Assembly (NCBI RefSeq): GCF_910589235.1
Contig: NC_060978.1
Location: 3,548,877-3,612,876, forward strand
Reading direction: 5' to 3'
Length of the DNA stretch: 64,000 nucleotides
Origin: Vespa crabro
Lineage: Eukaryota > Arthropoda > Insecta > Hymenoptera > Vespidae
Shown here piece after piece: positions 40,614 through 50,985 of this stretch. The notes below the pieces were generated by a model. The model did not search any database. It was not told the origin of the DNA and was given only the letters and a program-made list of their open reading frames with translations. The translations under genes and the position numbers were made by a program. Each line of letters begins with the position of its first letter. The stretch's first letter is position 1.

Positions 40614-43600
40614 TGCTAGGTAGTAGCGATTTTTTGTAGCCAAGTTTCCGTGGCAATCCATAAAGTCAGTGTCGATCGCACCTGTTATAAAAATTCTGTC
40701 GATATTTCACGGCGCTCGGTGTGTACAGCACGCGCGCGTTAAAGTGTAGGATACATACACGATGCGAATGCATCGACGTGTCGAGGTCGCCGAGGGGATG
40801 AGCGACCGAGTGTGCATCGAAGCGACACTCGGTTCGAGACGACACTCTTCTTGACGACCGTCCCTTTCCAAGGTTCCCTATTTCGAACTCTCTTTCTCTC
40901 TATATGGCATTTCAAACGAATTCCCATGCAACCTCGAACTCTCGCGATATAAAAGACGATTCACATATTGCTCCGAGAGATTCGATCACATTGATCCAAA
41001 CGAAAAATATATCGGGTAATTGTATCTGATCTAAGATGTTTATGCGAGCAATATAACGGCGCCTACGCAAATATTTGATCGGACCTTGACCTAGAACGAG
41101 AATCAGTCTGAAATTTCCATCGGTCTCGCGATCGTAATTATTCTCTCTGGACATAACAAACGTAATATTACAATACGTAGTATTGCAATTTTTTTCTTCG
41201 CTGACCGCACTCTAACCTTTCCTTTACAAGTTCTAAGAACAATGGGTGCGTAGGCACAAATCGGTCGTCCATCTTCTTATCGGTTATCGATCGTGTGAAA
41301 ATTCTAAGCGTTAATAAATACCATTACCTAGCCCCTTTTCTCGAGTCCTCCCTTCGTATCATTCGTCGGCACTCCCTTGATGCGTGGTAATAAATCGAAA
41401 GACTTTTTTAACAAAAAATTTTTAAATATATCATTGAAATAGTTTAGCTACATTTACTACGAGCTATATTTTCTGCCTTTAATAATTTCCTTTGATAATT
41501 TTCTAAGAACGACTAAAAAGATGCAAGGTAAACGGAACCACTTCCATTCCAATTTCCGGAGTCCTGCGTTCTAGAGTTATGGAAGCGCTACTCGTAGGTG
41601 CATTTTATTTTCGTTGTCAGGCCACGCTTTCGTCTAACTATATTACTATCACACGCTCGGCTGCAGTCGCGCGATATTTAAAATTACCAATGCGCCAAAG
41701 AGATTAAGGAAACTTTCATTATCCTGCCGAATAGTCCTCGTTTTATTTACGAGGCTCGTACTTAAAGAAAAGAAAAAAGTTATTTCTAACGGAGAAAAAA
41801 ACGAACATGAGGTATTATATAAAATCGAGAGGGACGTTTTCAGGTTTACGTTTGAGCGATTAAATAAAAACGCACTTGAATGGTTTAGAAAATGAAAGCG
41901 AACAAGTTGCGTCACTCGAGATATAAACTCTCAACGGAGTTGGAGAGAAGGTATCGGGAGTATCGCTTGAACGCGAATGTGGCGAGAAGAGCAGAAAGGT
42001 CAGCCGGGGTCTAAGGTCGCAACTCGATCCGGTTATTATCACCTGTATCCGCGCTAAAGCGAGAAATCCAAACAGATTTTCTGGAAGAGACCGGTGTTCT
42101 CAACGTTCGCTCGAATGAGAAACGAATCGTCGACATATTCGTTGTCATATATATATATATGTACATATACATATACCCGCGGCTATCACGTTTATCTCGC
42201 ATACGCGTCGAAAGGGTCGTTGCACATACTGCTCGTGTCTACTGTAATTCTGCACACAAGCAGCCGGTCCACACGAAATGTGTTTAGTATTCCTCGCGAG
42301 GGCTCGGGAGCTTCAATTTGCGGCTAGAAATTTGTCCGCCGGTTGCAACTTCGAGCAATAGAAATTCACTATGGTATTATACCGGCACCATAAACGGTGG
42401 TATCCGTCCATAGCTATCCGATATACATACATATACCTATCCGTGGAAATGGTCACATTAGGTTCCTACGCGTATTCCATCGACGTCGACCATCGATGGA
42501 CGAATTTTCACTGGCCATTGTTTCGCCAGAACAACTACACGAGCCTACAACCTTCGACGCGTACTTTTCGACGAAAAGATAAAGAGACAAAGTAATCAGC
42601 GATATTTTTATATATATTTTGTATTTGTATTTGTCGTTGGGAAAAGTACGTTGGTTGCTTCGTTAAAACTATCTCGTATATCTGTCGTCCCGTACGTTGG
42701 TATATACGACTCGAACGTTTCAAATGACAAGAAAAAAGCGATACTTCTCTTTCGATGACATTGCTTTATTATACGGATCGAACGAAGGAGAAGATTACTA
42801 AGTAAGAACATAGCAAATATATTCATCGTCGTGTAATCGTCCGAGTCGAAGAATGACTCTGCACCCATTGTTACCACCACGGTCCTGATTAATACGAATC
42901 CACCGAAGATAGCAGTGAATCGAGTTAAAAGGAGGAGGAGAATAGCAGAGAGGCGCGTCCTAAAGTTACATACGTCGCCGTCGTGTCGTCCCGTAACAAT
43001 ACGTACGTGCGTAACGATAACGATCGAATTTCCATTCGGAAGAAAACGTCGAATCGATCGTACGCGAAGCGATCGTACCTCCAGACTATTTATATCCTTT
43101 TCCTCGACTATTAATAGCTACGTAATTTTCTGCCTGGAAGGTTTTGGCGACCCTGGCGCTTTCCATGGGAACGTTGTCGTCTGGCTTGGCGAAAGGCTAC
43201 ACCTCGCCTGCATTGGATTCTATCCTGGACAAACAACCGCCTCCTCTCTATCAATCGTCCAACAACGATACGTGGTGAGTCGCGTTGTAATTTAAAGATT
43301 CATTAACGTCGTCGAAACGTTTTTTGTTCGGTCCAATCGGGATTATCCATCCACCTGCCGCTTCTTGGAGCGAGTTGGAATGCCGCAACCAGAGTACGGA
43401 ATAGCTCATTCGAGTAAGGAGCATTATTATCATGCAAGAATGCGACACAGATTCAAAGAGCATGAGACCCGGCACATCCTTTCCCGTCGCATCTGCAACG
43501 CTATTATTATTTATCGTACTCGGTTGCCCGCTCGGCTCCACCCTCCTCTACGCTCAACAATCCGAAAGAGGAGCGCTTTAGAAAGTCGATTATATCGCGA

Positions 43601-46282
43601 TAAAGATCTTATCGCAGCTAGTAATACGTTACCACGTACGCCATATATTTTTCTCCGAGAGGAGAAAGAAGACAAGCTTTTCTTTCGCCTTTCCTTCTTT
43701 TTTCTTTTTTTTATCTTCCAAAGTCCAACTCTCTTTCCCATTCATTCTATCCTGAAACGATTAGAACACGGTACGACTGCAAATGAGATTCGTCATATAA
43801 TTCTATTTACCTTGGAAGATTTTCCGTGAACGCATTACGAAAGATCGACGATCTCTATGGACGGACGTCGTCCATAGAGAAGAAGCTTCGTCCTACTTTT
43901 ACTATATACTTTGATATTTGCAAATGAAACGCTAAAGAGACTATTTTCCTTCGGACCGAGTCATTTTGATCGACAATCCCTTTTATCTGATTGTCTAGGA
44001 AAACTATAAGCGAAAGATCATAAGCGAAAGGCAGAAAATATAATCGCGTCATGCATACATACGCATGTCGCATGTACGCTAAACGTATACGATGGACCGG
44101 CATTCGCCGTGTGTGTTATTGGCATAAATATCAATTTGACTGGCGCTGTCACTTGTGCACTTAATGGCGCATTCGTGTCCTAAGCGTACACGAATGCGTA
44201 GCCGCCCTCGATTCGATCCTCGAAATCAGCAAATTTCTCTATTTTCCCATCGTAGTGGAAATGGGAACCTCTTATCGAGTTTCATTCGTGTATTTCATTT
44301 GCGTAACGGAATCGGACAGATCTGCGATGCTCGTTTCGAAAGATTTTGCCGCGAGAAGAAGAAAAAAAAAAAAAAAAAAAGAAAAAGAAAAAAGGAAGAA
44401 CAAAAGAAGAAAAGGATGGAACGAATGGGCGGTATTAGAAGCGAGCACCATCTTATATTTTACTAATATTTTTTTTCGACATTCCGCAGGACGGTTTTCT
44501 CGGTGACGACGCAGGAGGCCTCATGGGTCGCGTCCCTGTCGATGTTGGGCGCTTGGTGCGGCGCCATGATCGGTAATTGGATAATGAGGAGAGGCCGACG
44601 CGTAGCCCTACGTGTCACGTCCTTACCCTTGGCTGCCGCATGGATACTTACGGGCGTTGCACCCTGCGTAGAAGTCGTCTATTGTACGAGTTTCCTCGGT
44701 GGACTCTTTTGTTCCGTTATTACGATGGTCGCCCAAGTAAGTGATCTAATCAAAATCCGACGATTCGATTATTTTGTTTTCAATCTCAATTGAACGAAAA
44801 CGATTCGTTCTGAAAGAAGGAAGAGAGAAAAAAAAAAAAGAATAAAACTGACGCTCCCGTTTGCTCGTTTTTTATAGGTATACATTTCGGAAATCTCGAT
44901 GCCAGGCATCAGAGGATGCCTGTCGGCGATGTTAAAGGTGCTGGGTCACGTCGGCGTCTTGCTCTCTTACATAGCCGGAACGTATTTGAATTGGCGACAG
45001 AGCGCACTCTTGGTGGCCGTCGCACCGTCGATGCTCTTTTTGGGAACGCTCTTTATACCCGAAACACCGTCGTATCTCGTTTTGAATGGAAAGGACGAGG
45101 AGGCAGCGAGCAGCCTGCAGTGGTTACGAGGCGAACAAGTTGACATAAGACACGAGCTACAGGTGCCTTTTCAACTAACATTTTCTACTGACATTTTTAT
45201 CACGAAAAAATGATCGATTTCGCTCGTACGCTTTACGAAACAATAATAATACGCTGCCGTAGGACGGGGGTCGTACATGGGGAGGGGAAAGAAAAAGAAA
45301 AAAAAAAAAAAAAAAAAGAAAAAAAGAGAAAAACAAAAAAGTTACATTCTTTCAACGTTTTCGATGACCTGACAACGCGGTTTCGCAGGTGATCAAGACT
45401 AACATATTGGCGTCCAGAGCGAAGCAGTACGGACTGAAGAGCAGCATGCTGACGCCACGACTTTACAAGCCGATCGCCATAACTTGCGGACTGATGTTCT
45501 TTCAAAGATTTTCCGGAGCGAATGCGTTCAATTATTACGCCGTCATCATATTCCGTCAGACATTGGGCGGAATGAATCCTCACGGAGCAACAATAGCGAT
45601 TGGATTCGTCCAATTATTGGCATCCTTATTGTCGGGCTTCCTAATCGACATAGTCGGCAGATTACCGCTCCTGATTGCCAGTACCGTTCTCATGTCGTTA
45701 GCGTTGGCCGGTTTTGGTAGTTACGCCTATTACGTGTCCCAAACCCAAAATCTGGGCTATTCCGATTCCCCGGTGCCTACCGGCGAACACGACTGGATAC
45801 CGTTGCTCTGTGTACTGGTCTTCACGACCGCCCTAGCCCTGGGCATATCGCCAATTTCCTGGCTATTGATTGGCGAACTTTTCCCGCTCGAGTATCGCGG
45901 TATCGGGTCCAGCATCAGTACCAGCTTCAGCTACTTTTGCGCCTTCTGCGGCATCAAACTCTTTATGGATTTTCAGCAAGTGAGTCGATTTGTCATTTCT
46001 TCACTTATTTTCCCTTTTCTCCAGTTTTACCACAACTCTTATTACGCGTAGAAAATACATAAAAACGAATTTCTTGTTTTAGTAAGCCCGAATAGTAAGT
46101 AAGTAAGTAAGTTCATATGTTTTCTTCCGTTGTCCGGTTCTTAGGTTCTCGGATTACACGGAGCCTTTTGGTTCTACGCGGCAATGGCCGTCTGCGGACT
46201 TTGTTTCGTCGTTTATTGCGTCCCAGAAACGAAGGGCAAACAATTGGACGAGATGAATCCGGACTACGCACAGGCACGGTAG
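27176..46282 (+). CDS. MFS sugar porter, Tret1-like (whole gene, 7 coding exons)
   Basis: Joining 27176-27298, 38708-38809, 43141-43274, 44490-44736, 44878-45162, 45389-45979 and 46145-46282 gives 539 residues, within the usual range for the family (about 470-550). All introns have GT..AG ends and the phases match throughout. In order the protein shows GYTSPAL after the first membrane segment, RRGRR in the TM2-TM3 loop, E-x6-R in the TM4-TM5 loop, PETPSYL before the central cytosolic loop, QRFSGAN in TM7, DIVGR in the TM8-TM9 loop, PISW..GELFP..YRG in TM10 and its loop, and PETKGK after TM12. These are the sugar-porter signatures. Insect relatives move trehalose or glucose down a gradient across the plasma membrane; the substrate here is inferred. 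The first exon is less certain than the other six. If exon 2 were first, Met55 would start a 485-residue protein. Confidence 0.88.
29641..29681. repeat. (AT)n microsatellite
   Basis: About 20 AT units, preceded by ACATAC repeats, within intron 1 of the sugar porter. Confidence 0.95.
31988..32020. repeat. (GAA)n trinucleotide repeat
   Basis: Eleven GAA units, a polypurine run within intron 1. Confidence 0.95.
35178..35206. repeat. (GAC)n trinucleotide repeat
   Basis: About nine GAC units, then one GAA and a GAC. The Val-rich open frame on the opposite strand comes from it. Confidence 0.95.
37184..37209. repeat. Perfect 11-bp inverted repeat, 4-base loop
   Basis: ACAATATATGG is followed by AAAT and then by its exact reverse complement. 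It could fold as a small hairpin. No protein-binding role is recognised. Confidence 0.85.
37396..37539. repeat. 12-bp minisatellite with three variant blocks
   Basis: Twelve tandem 12-bp units without gaps: four GAACGTAAGACG, then three GAACGTACGAAC, then five GAACGTACGAAA. Variants are strictly grouped, as expected from stepwise local duplication. Because 12 is a multiple of three, both strands stay open across it; the Ser-Tyr-Val-x repeats in translation are a consequence, not evidence of a protein. Confidence 0.95.
38708..38809 (+). CDS. Sugar porter coding exon 2
   Basis: Thirty-four codons between TTTCAG and CAG|GTACTA, phase 0 at both ends. It encodes residues 42-75 (VTTVPDEAVDSF... 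to ...RPQHMSQ), the cytosolic stretch just before TM1. Met55 lies in a good start context (AAAATGC) and is an alternative initiation site if exon 1 is not included; the reading frame is open back through the acceptor. Codon use and smooth continuation into the exon 3 hydrophobic segment support it strongly. Confidence 0.85.
38810..43140 (+). other. Sugar porter intron 2 (4.3 kb)
   Basis: It has a GTACTA donor and a GGAAG acceptor. It contains (GA)n at 39676-39724, another GA tract near 40578-40611, and poly-T/poly-A runs. No other coding exon is seen. Confidence 0.75.
39676..39724. repeat. (GA)n microsatellite, about 49 bp
   Basis: A pure GA tract in intron 2 of the sugar porter. Confidence 0.95.
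43141..43274 (+). CDS. Sugar porter coding exon 3 (TM1)
   Basis: It encodes residues 76-119 and two bases of the Trp120 codon. TM1 is VLATLALSMGTLSSGLAKGY, followed by TSPALDSIL, the usual sugar-porter GYTSPAL signature after the first helix. It then enters the extracellular loop with PPPLYQSSNND. The NDT triplet is a possible N-glycosylation site (N-D-T, followed by W). The donor is TG|GTGAGT, phase 2; the next exon supplies one base. Confidence 0.93.
43275..44489 (+). other. Sugar porter intron 3 (1.2 kb)
   Basis: The donor is GTGAGT and the acceptor CCGCAG. An ideal branch-point sequence, TACTAAT at 44461-44467, lies 23 bases before the junction, with a T-rich tract between. The intron contains an 11-bp-stem hairpin at 43853-43879. 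Confidence 0.85.
43853..43879. repeat. Inverted repeat, 11-bp stem
   Basis: CTCTATGGACG, five spacer bases, then its exact reverse complement, inside intron 3. GACGTC lies at the apex. Confidence 0.85.
44490..44736 (+). CDS. Sugar porter coding exon 4 (TM2-TM3 and into TM4)
   Basis: One base completes Trp120, then 82 codons encode residues 121-202. VTTQEASWVASLSMLGAW opens TM2. The cytosolic loop carries the R-x-G-R-R type signature as RRGRR at residues 153-157. TM3 (VALRVTSLPLAAAWILTGVA) follows, then the start of TM4 (YCTSFLGGLFCSVITMVAQ). It ends at CAA|GTAAGT in phase 0. The RRGRR loop is important for conformational switching across the major facilitator superfamily. Confidence 0.95.
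44878..45162 (+). CDS. Sugar porter coding exon 5 (TM4 end to TM6 and loop)
   Basis: Ninety-five codons, residues 203-297, phase 0 at both ends; the upstream intron is only 141 bp. VYISEISMPGIRG holds the family E-x6-R pair (Glu207, Arg214). TM5 (SAMLKVLGHVGVLLSYIAG) and TM6 (ALLVAVAPSMLFLGTLF) follow. PETPSYLVLNGKDEEA at residue 263 onward is the insect form of PESPRWL, the start of the large cytosolic loop. The loop helix continues with SSLQWLRGEQVDI, as in trehalose-transporter relatives. Confidence 0.95.
45389..45979 (+). CDS. Sugar porter coding exon 6 (TM7-TM11)
   Basis: The largest exon: 197 codons, residues 298-494, phase 0 at both ends. TM7 reads GLMFFQRFSGANAFNYYAV. The family consensus is QQ-x-SG-x-N, so the second Gln is Arg337 here. 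TM8 includes IGFVQLLASLLSGFL, followed by DIVGRLPLL (the second D-x-x-GR loop) and TM9. The external loop is long and polar (SQTQNLGYSDSPVPTGEHDW). TM10 holds PISWLLIGELFP with Trp455 and Glu460, then the YRG loop motif. TM11 starts with SISTSFSYFCAFC. Confidence 0.96.
46145..46282 (+). CDS. Sugar porter coding exon 7 (TM12, C-terminus, TAG)
   Basis: Forty-five codons plus TAG. TM12 is AFWFYAAMAVCGLCFVVYCV, then PETKGKQLDEMN, the hallmark C-terminal sugar-porter motif, and a short tail PDYAQAR. For a classical family member this is a natural end point. However, the frame continues open for 366 codons straight after this single stop (next entry), so the TAG may not always terminate translation. 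Confidence 0.93.
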   Translation, partial: VLGLHGAFWFYAAMAVCGLCFVVYCVPETKGKQLDEMNPDYAQAR

Positions 46283-46461
46283 TATAAGGCCTCCTTGACG
46301 GGAGGTCTGTCGAATCTCGAAAAGGCGAACAAGCCTTTACCGAGCGGTGCTTATCCGAACGAGCACGATCCTCGGGAGATATACAGGGCCGAACAACAAG
46401 CTGCTCTATCATCATCGGCAGGACCATCGACGACTAATAACTCTGTCCGTGGAATATCCAG
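46279..46461 (+). promoter_or_regulatory. Possible optional intron (exitron) removing the TAG
   Basis: GTAGTA at 46279 and an AG at 46460-46461 (TATCCAG) would bound a 183-base intron that contains the stop. Both ends are in the same phase, so removal would fuse the transporter to the extension in frame. The donor is weak and the removed part itself looks coding, which argues against routine use. Confidence 0.15.
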
Positions 46462-47383
46462 AGGTAGTCATCGTTCCTTGTCCGAGTATTGTGGCATTTT
46501 CGCCGAGAAAACCAATAGGATAGGTAAAAACGTGGAGAATTTCATGCAATCCCGTGGATTTCTCGGATCGCCCGTTCAAAGGCTAAGCCCCTACGAAACA
46601 ACTCGTTACCCGAACGACGACGACGTTCTATCCTCGAACAAAATCAACGGGGGGGGAACACAGAAGAATGGAATTTATGGTAAAACGAAAATTCTCGAGC
46701 AGGATCGATGTTACGACGGAATAACTTGCGTTGCTAATAAAGATCGTCGCAGGGAGACGTTCATTTCGAGAGAATCAAATCGAACGAACGAACGCGTACG
46801 TTCCACCTCCGAGATGCAATTGGCTCGTAGACCAAGACGTAACTATCGCGATGATGATCGGTCCTACGGCCCATGGAAGGACCAAGGCCCATTGAGAAAT
46901 GTAAACGGTGCTAAGCCGATCCTGAGAAATGGCATCGGTTACAGGAGAGCCGAGAGGAAACGACCATCATACTGTTCGACCCTTCCGACTAGACGTAGCA
47001 GGACCATTAATTTCAAGGATCAGCCTTATAACTCCCTGGAGGAGCTACGCGGATACCCGAAGAGTCTCCAGGATTTAACGGATTTCGAGATCGAGGAGAG
47101 AATAGGAAATTCAAGCGTGTCCTCCTTACCAAAAACGAGAACGCGTTCGAGGGATGACAGACCGGCCGACGTTTATCGTCATCGTAGAAGGGTACGAGAC
47201 CCCCCGGTGGACGATCCTTTGCACGAGGACGACCATTTGAAATTTTGTAGAAACTTGGCGAGAATGGAAAGATATCCTCGGGGAGGACGTTACGAGCCGG
47301 GACAGGTGCATTATGAGAGGGAGTGTAGAACCTTTGGAAAGGACACCGTAGCTTTTATTTATTACAAAACATGTTATTTGTGA
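46283..47383 (+). CDS. In-frame C-terminal extension after the TAG (366 codons)
   Basis: The frame of exon 7 continues without any stop for 366 codons and ends at TGA. Chance frames in this AT-rich DNA seldom exceed 150 codons, and those that do are microsatellite-driven; this one is not. The product is hydrophilic, rich in Arg, Ser, Asp and Asn, with no membrane segment and no domain I recognise. Early parts read SGAYPNEHDPREIYRAEQQ; later parts include RPRRNYRDDDRSYGPW, a Leu/Glu-rich SLEELRGYPKSLQDLTDFEI and a basic YRHRRRVRDPP. It would form a long cytosolic tail on the transporter (852 residues if one residue is read at the stop). Stop readthrough, removal of the stop by splicing, RNA editing, or a mutation or base error creating the stop could each explain it. 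Confidence 0.5.
   Translation, partial: YKASLTGGLSNLEKANKPLPSGAYPNEHDPREIYRAEQQAALSSSAGPSTTNNSVRGISRGSHRSLSEYCGIFAEKTNRIGKNVENFMQSRGFLGSPVQRLSPYETTRYPNDDDVLSSNKINGGGTQKNGIYGKTKILEQDRCYDGITCVANKDRRRETFISRESNRTNERVRSTSEMQLARRPRRNYRDDDRSYGPWKDQGPLRNVNGAKPILRNGIGYRRAERKRPSYCSTLPTRRSRTINFKDQPYNSLEELRGYPKSLQDLTDFEIEERIGNSSVSSLPKTRTRSRDDRPADVYRHRRRVRDPPVDDPLHEDDHLKFCRNLARMERYPRGGRYEPGQVHYERECRTFGKDTVAFIYYKTCYL
46287..46308 (+). promoter_or_regulatory. RNA stem-loop 4 bases after the stop
   Basis: AGGCCTCC (46287-46294) pairs with GGAGGTCT... (46301-46308) to give an 8-bp stem with one G-U pair and a 6-base loop. Stable structures a few bases 3' of a stop codon are known to promote readthrough in some animal and viral mRNAs. 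The structure is read directly from sequence; any effect is inferred. Confidence 0.35.
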
Positions 47384-50300
47384 TCATTTCAAATGGGAAC
47401 GAGAAACCATCCAAAATATTTCTTATTTTCATTCGTTAGACGTTTCCTCCACAACGTTGGCTCATATAAATTACTTACGAAAACGTTACGAAAGATTCGC
47501 GAGAAAACGCTTACCGATAATTACTATCTATCCTCCTTTTCCCTCGTTTATTATTTGTGATTTTCTTAAAGCTCGCGGTATACGGATTTTCTTCTTCTTT
47601 TCTTTTTTCATGCATACACACACAGAGACACACACCTAAAAAGAGATTTGCGGTAGAACAAAAGGCAGAACTTCCATGCATCGTGCCTTTCTCGAAAAAC
47701 GCGACAATATTACGCTAAGACGATAATACTTAAAAATCTCCTCTACCTACCACGTGCGTATATGTTAACACACGCGCGAATAATGTATATAAAGGATAGA
47801 GATGATTTAAAAGTGGTTACTCTTACGAAATAAATTCGACGAATCGCGCGAACAGATTCTTCCTAGACCGAATCTATGGATGGAAAAAAGAGAAAAAGAA
47901 CAAATTATAGACGATATTAGATCGATAATAATTACGACTCGTATAAATTTCGTATTTTCGTTTCAATACAATCGGACGATTTCTGCCCAATTATAAGAAT
48001 CTTTCCATTTACAATCAATTTTTACAAGAGAGTATTAGCTTAATAGAAACGAACGTAATCGCGTTGCCTGGCTTTATTAGAGAAAATACATGTTAATTAA
48101 CTAAGGTGCAAAAAGGCACGCGTTATTACCGATGAAAAAGAGAATAATAAATGCTCGGATCTTATCCTCGCGACTCGTTTTACGAGTCAATGACTTCATT
48201 GCGACAATATTTCTAGATAGATGCATACTCGTCTGTATACTTGTTATCTTTCTTACATCTATATCGCATAACGGAGTATTGTATATAATATATATATATA
48301 TATAAATATATGCGATATCAGCCCACTCATGTACATACGTGTATTCGCACGAGGGTGAGAGCAAAAAGTAAACAAAATTTATCGACAATATATAACATAC
48401 GCATATACACATACGCATACACGCATTATATCGATCGTTGCCAAATTCGTTTGATCTCTAGGTTTAGGACTCGAATAATCAAATTTTCTAAACTAGTGCG
48501 TATGCAAGTACGTACCTATATAGGATATATACGATTTATCCTTCAACTGTAATTTCCATCGACGGAGAGTGAGAGAGAGAGAGAGAGAGAAAGAGTCGAT
48601 AAGCCTAATGTTTACTTTCTTCTAAAAGTCTACCTACGTTTAGCTGCCATTTAACGATATAATATTTTTATAAGATTTTGTCAACTCGGAACTAAAGATT
48701 CGTGCAACGTGAATAAAACCTTCCGAGAGATTAACTGCGAGAAGAAGGTTAGAAAGAGAATGGTATCTGTATTTGATATTTTTATATAGTCTGTAGAAAA
48801 AAGAACACAAATGAAAAAAAAAAAAGAAAAAAAGAAAAACAATATACGATCGACGTTGCGTTACGCAAAGAGAAGTCGACGATCGTGATCAAAGGCCTAG
48901 TCTTCGGAACGGGGAAAAATATTTCGTTGTTCTACGAGAGAGAAGAGATACAATGATAATATAAAGGAAAAAAAAAAAAAAGAAGGATTTCGATTACTCA
49001 CTCGTAGGACACGATAGAATATATCGCGTTGTCCTTCTCCTTGCGGTCGTCGAGTAAAACTTCTTAACTTCCGTAATCATTTATATCTACACACACACAC
49101 ACACATCCAAGTATATAAGTCATATCCTTGCCATATCCAATATTCTAACGAAATGGAAGTCTGTGAAGCGCGTATTACGATATCGCGTACTTATAAACTA
49201 ATTGATAAACATACTTATCGGAAATGATATATACTAACGGTGCTTTTGTAGGCAAAGCTCGGATCGATTTGAAGCTTTGAACGATTTGATATCTATAGAG
49301 GGTTGTGCGTCCGACCAATTGCAAAAATTATTTTGAAATCGTCTGACCGATACGGGCACAGTGAATAACTCGAAGCAAAAACATATCGCTAACTTATCGA
49401 AAGAAATTGCCCTCGATCAAGAGAGACTTTCTCTCTCTCTCTCTCTCTCTCTCGATCGAGTGGAATACGAAGGGAATAATCGATTCGAAAAGATTGACGC
49501 ATGTATATCTGTAAAAAAATAATAACGATCTCTCCGGGCAAACATATCTCGTCGAGTAAAATTTGCAGGGTGTTAAGTCACTGTGTTTACTTAAGGGTAA
49601 GAAGAAGACAAAAGATGATAATAATATAAAACTACATTAAATATCCTACAATGCTGAAGGGCTTGGACGTAGTATCGAATAAAATTTCTATTATGATTAA
49701 GATATAGCGCAAGTGCAATGCTCGTTAAACGAGTGCACGCGTAGCTTAAGATAATCGACTTTAGAGTTCTATATATACAGATTGTGTACATACGAATTTT
49801 CGACCATCCCGTTCTTTAGTATTCTTTGCGTCGTACCAATAATAATTCTTATTCGTGCCAAAGGCACGATTTGCGAACATTTCGGAGGGACTATTGCGTA
49901 ATTTAAAGCGAGAGTATTACTTCTTTCCCGTAGTCAATGTCGAGCCTGATAAAGGAATAAAAAAAGAAATAAATACACACACACACACAGAGAGAGAGAG
50001 AGAGTACATACACGTGCGTACGTATATAATTATACATAAAATATATCTGCACTGTGCACTTTTGTGAATTGAAGGTTTATTGTAATACCTGGCGGTACGA
50101 TAGAGTTTGATTCGGAAACAAAGCGTCGTATTACCGCACACATAGAGAATGTAAATTAGTCGAGGATATTATAGGCGTCGTAACAAGTTTCGCGCCCCTT
50201 TGTACGCATCCATTTATGTATTATACATAGAGATACATACGTATATACATACACGGGCTACGTTATGTGTACGCGCCGTAAAGGTAACGACGTTATTTGC

Positions 50301-50947
50301 AAGTCACTTTCTAGTAATGAAACTCGCTTGAAAATGCACGCCGCCATCGAATAATCGAAATAGGTGCCGACGAAGATTAGCTTATCGGATAGAAGAAACA
50401 AGCTATATAAACGATCGCGCGTTACTCAAGCGTATTCTAAAACTCGAAACGTCTTTACGAAGAGATCAGCTCGAAAGAGATAAAGAGCAACTTCAAAAGT
50501 AACTCGGTGACAATAAGATAACAAAGAGAAATAATCGACAATAAACATTATATAGAGAAAGAGCGCTGGCCGTCTAAACACATATATACGTGATTATATA
50601 CATATACATATACATATAAATATACAAATTTGTGCATCTATGAGATGTGTTAGAGACAAGAAAAAAAAGAAAAAAGAAAAAAAACTACAGCAGGAAAAAC
50701 AAAGGGAAAAGAAAAAAAGAAAGAAAAATGTCCGACAAGATATTTTCCAAAACGATGAAAAAGAAAAGAAAAAAAATATATAAAATCCTACTTCTAAAAA
50801 GGGTAGCTTCGCTTGCTAGATTTAATATTTTTGTAATGACGCCTAGGTGTAGTTTGTTTGTACCTCGATAGAGTAAACGTTTAATCTACGAAAAAGGAAT
50901 AAAGGAAAACACAGGAATATCACAGTGAAAGATTGCAACATGTATGC

Positions 50948-50985
<38 letters not shown>

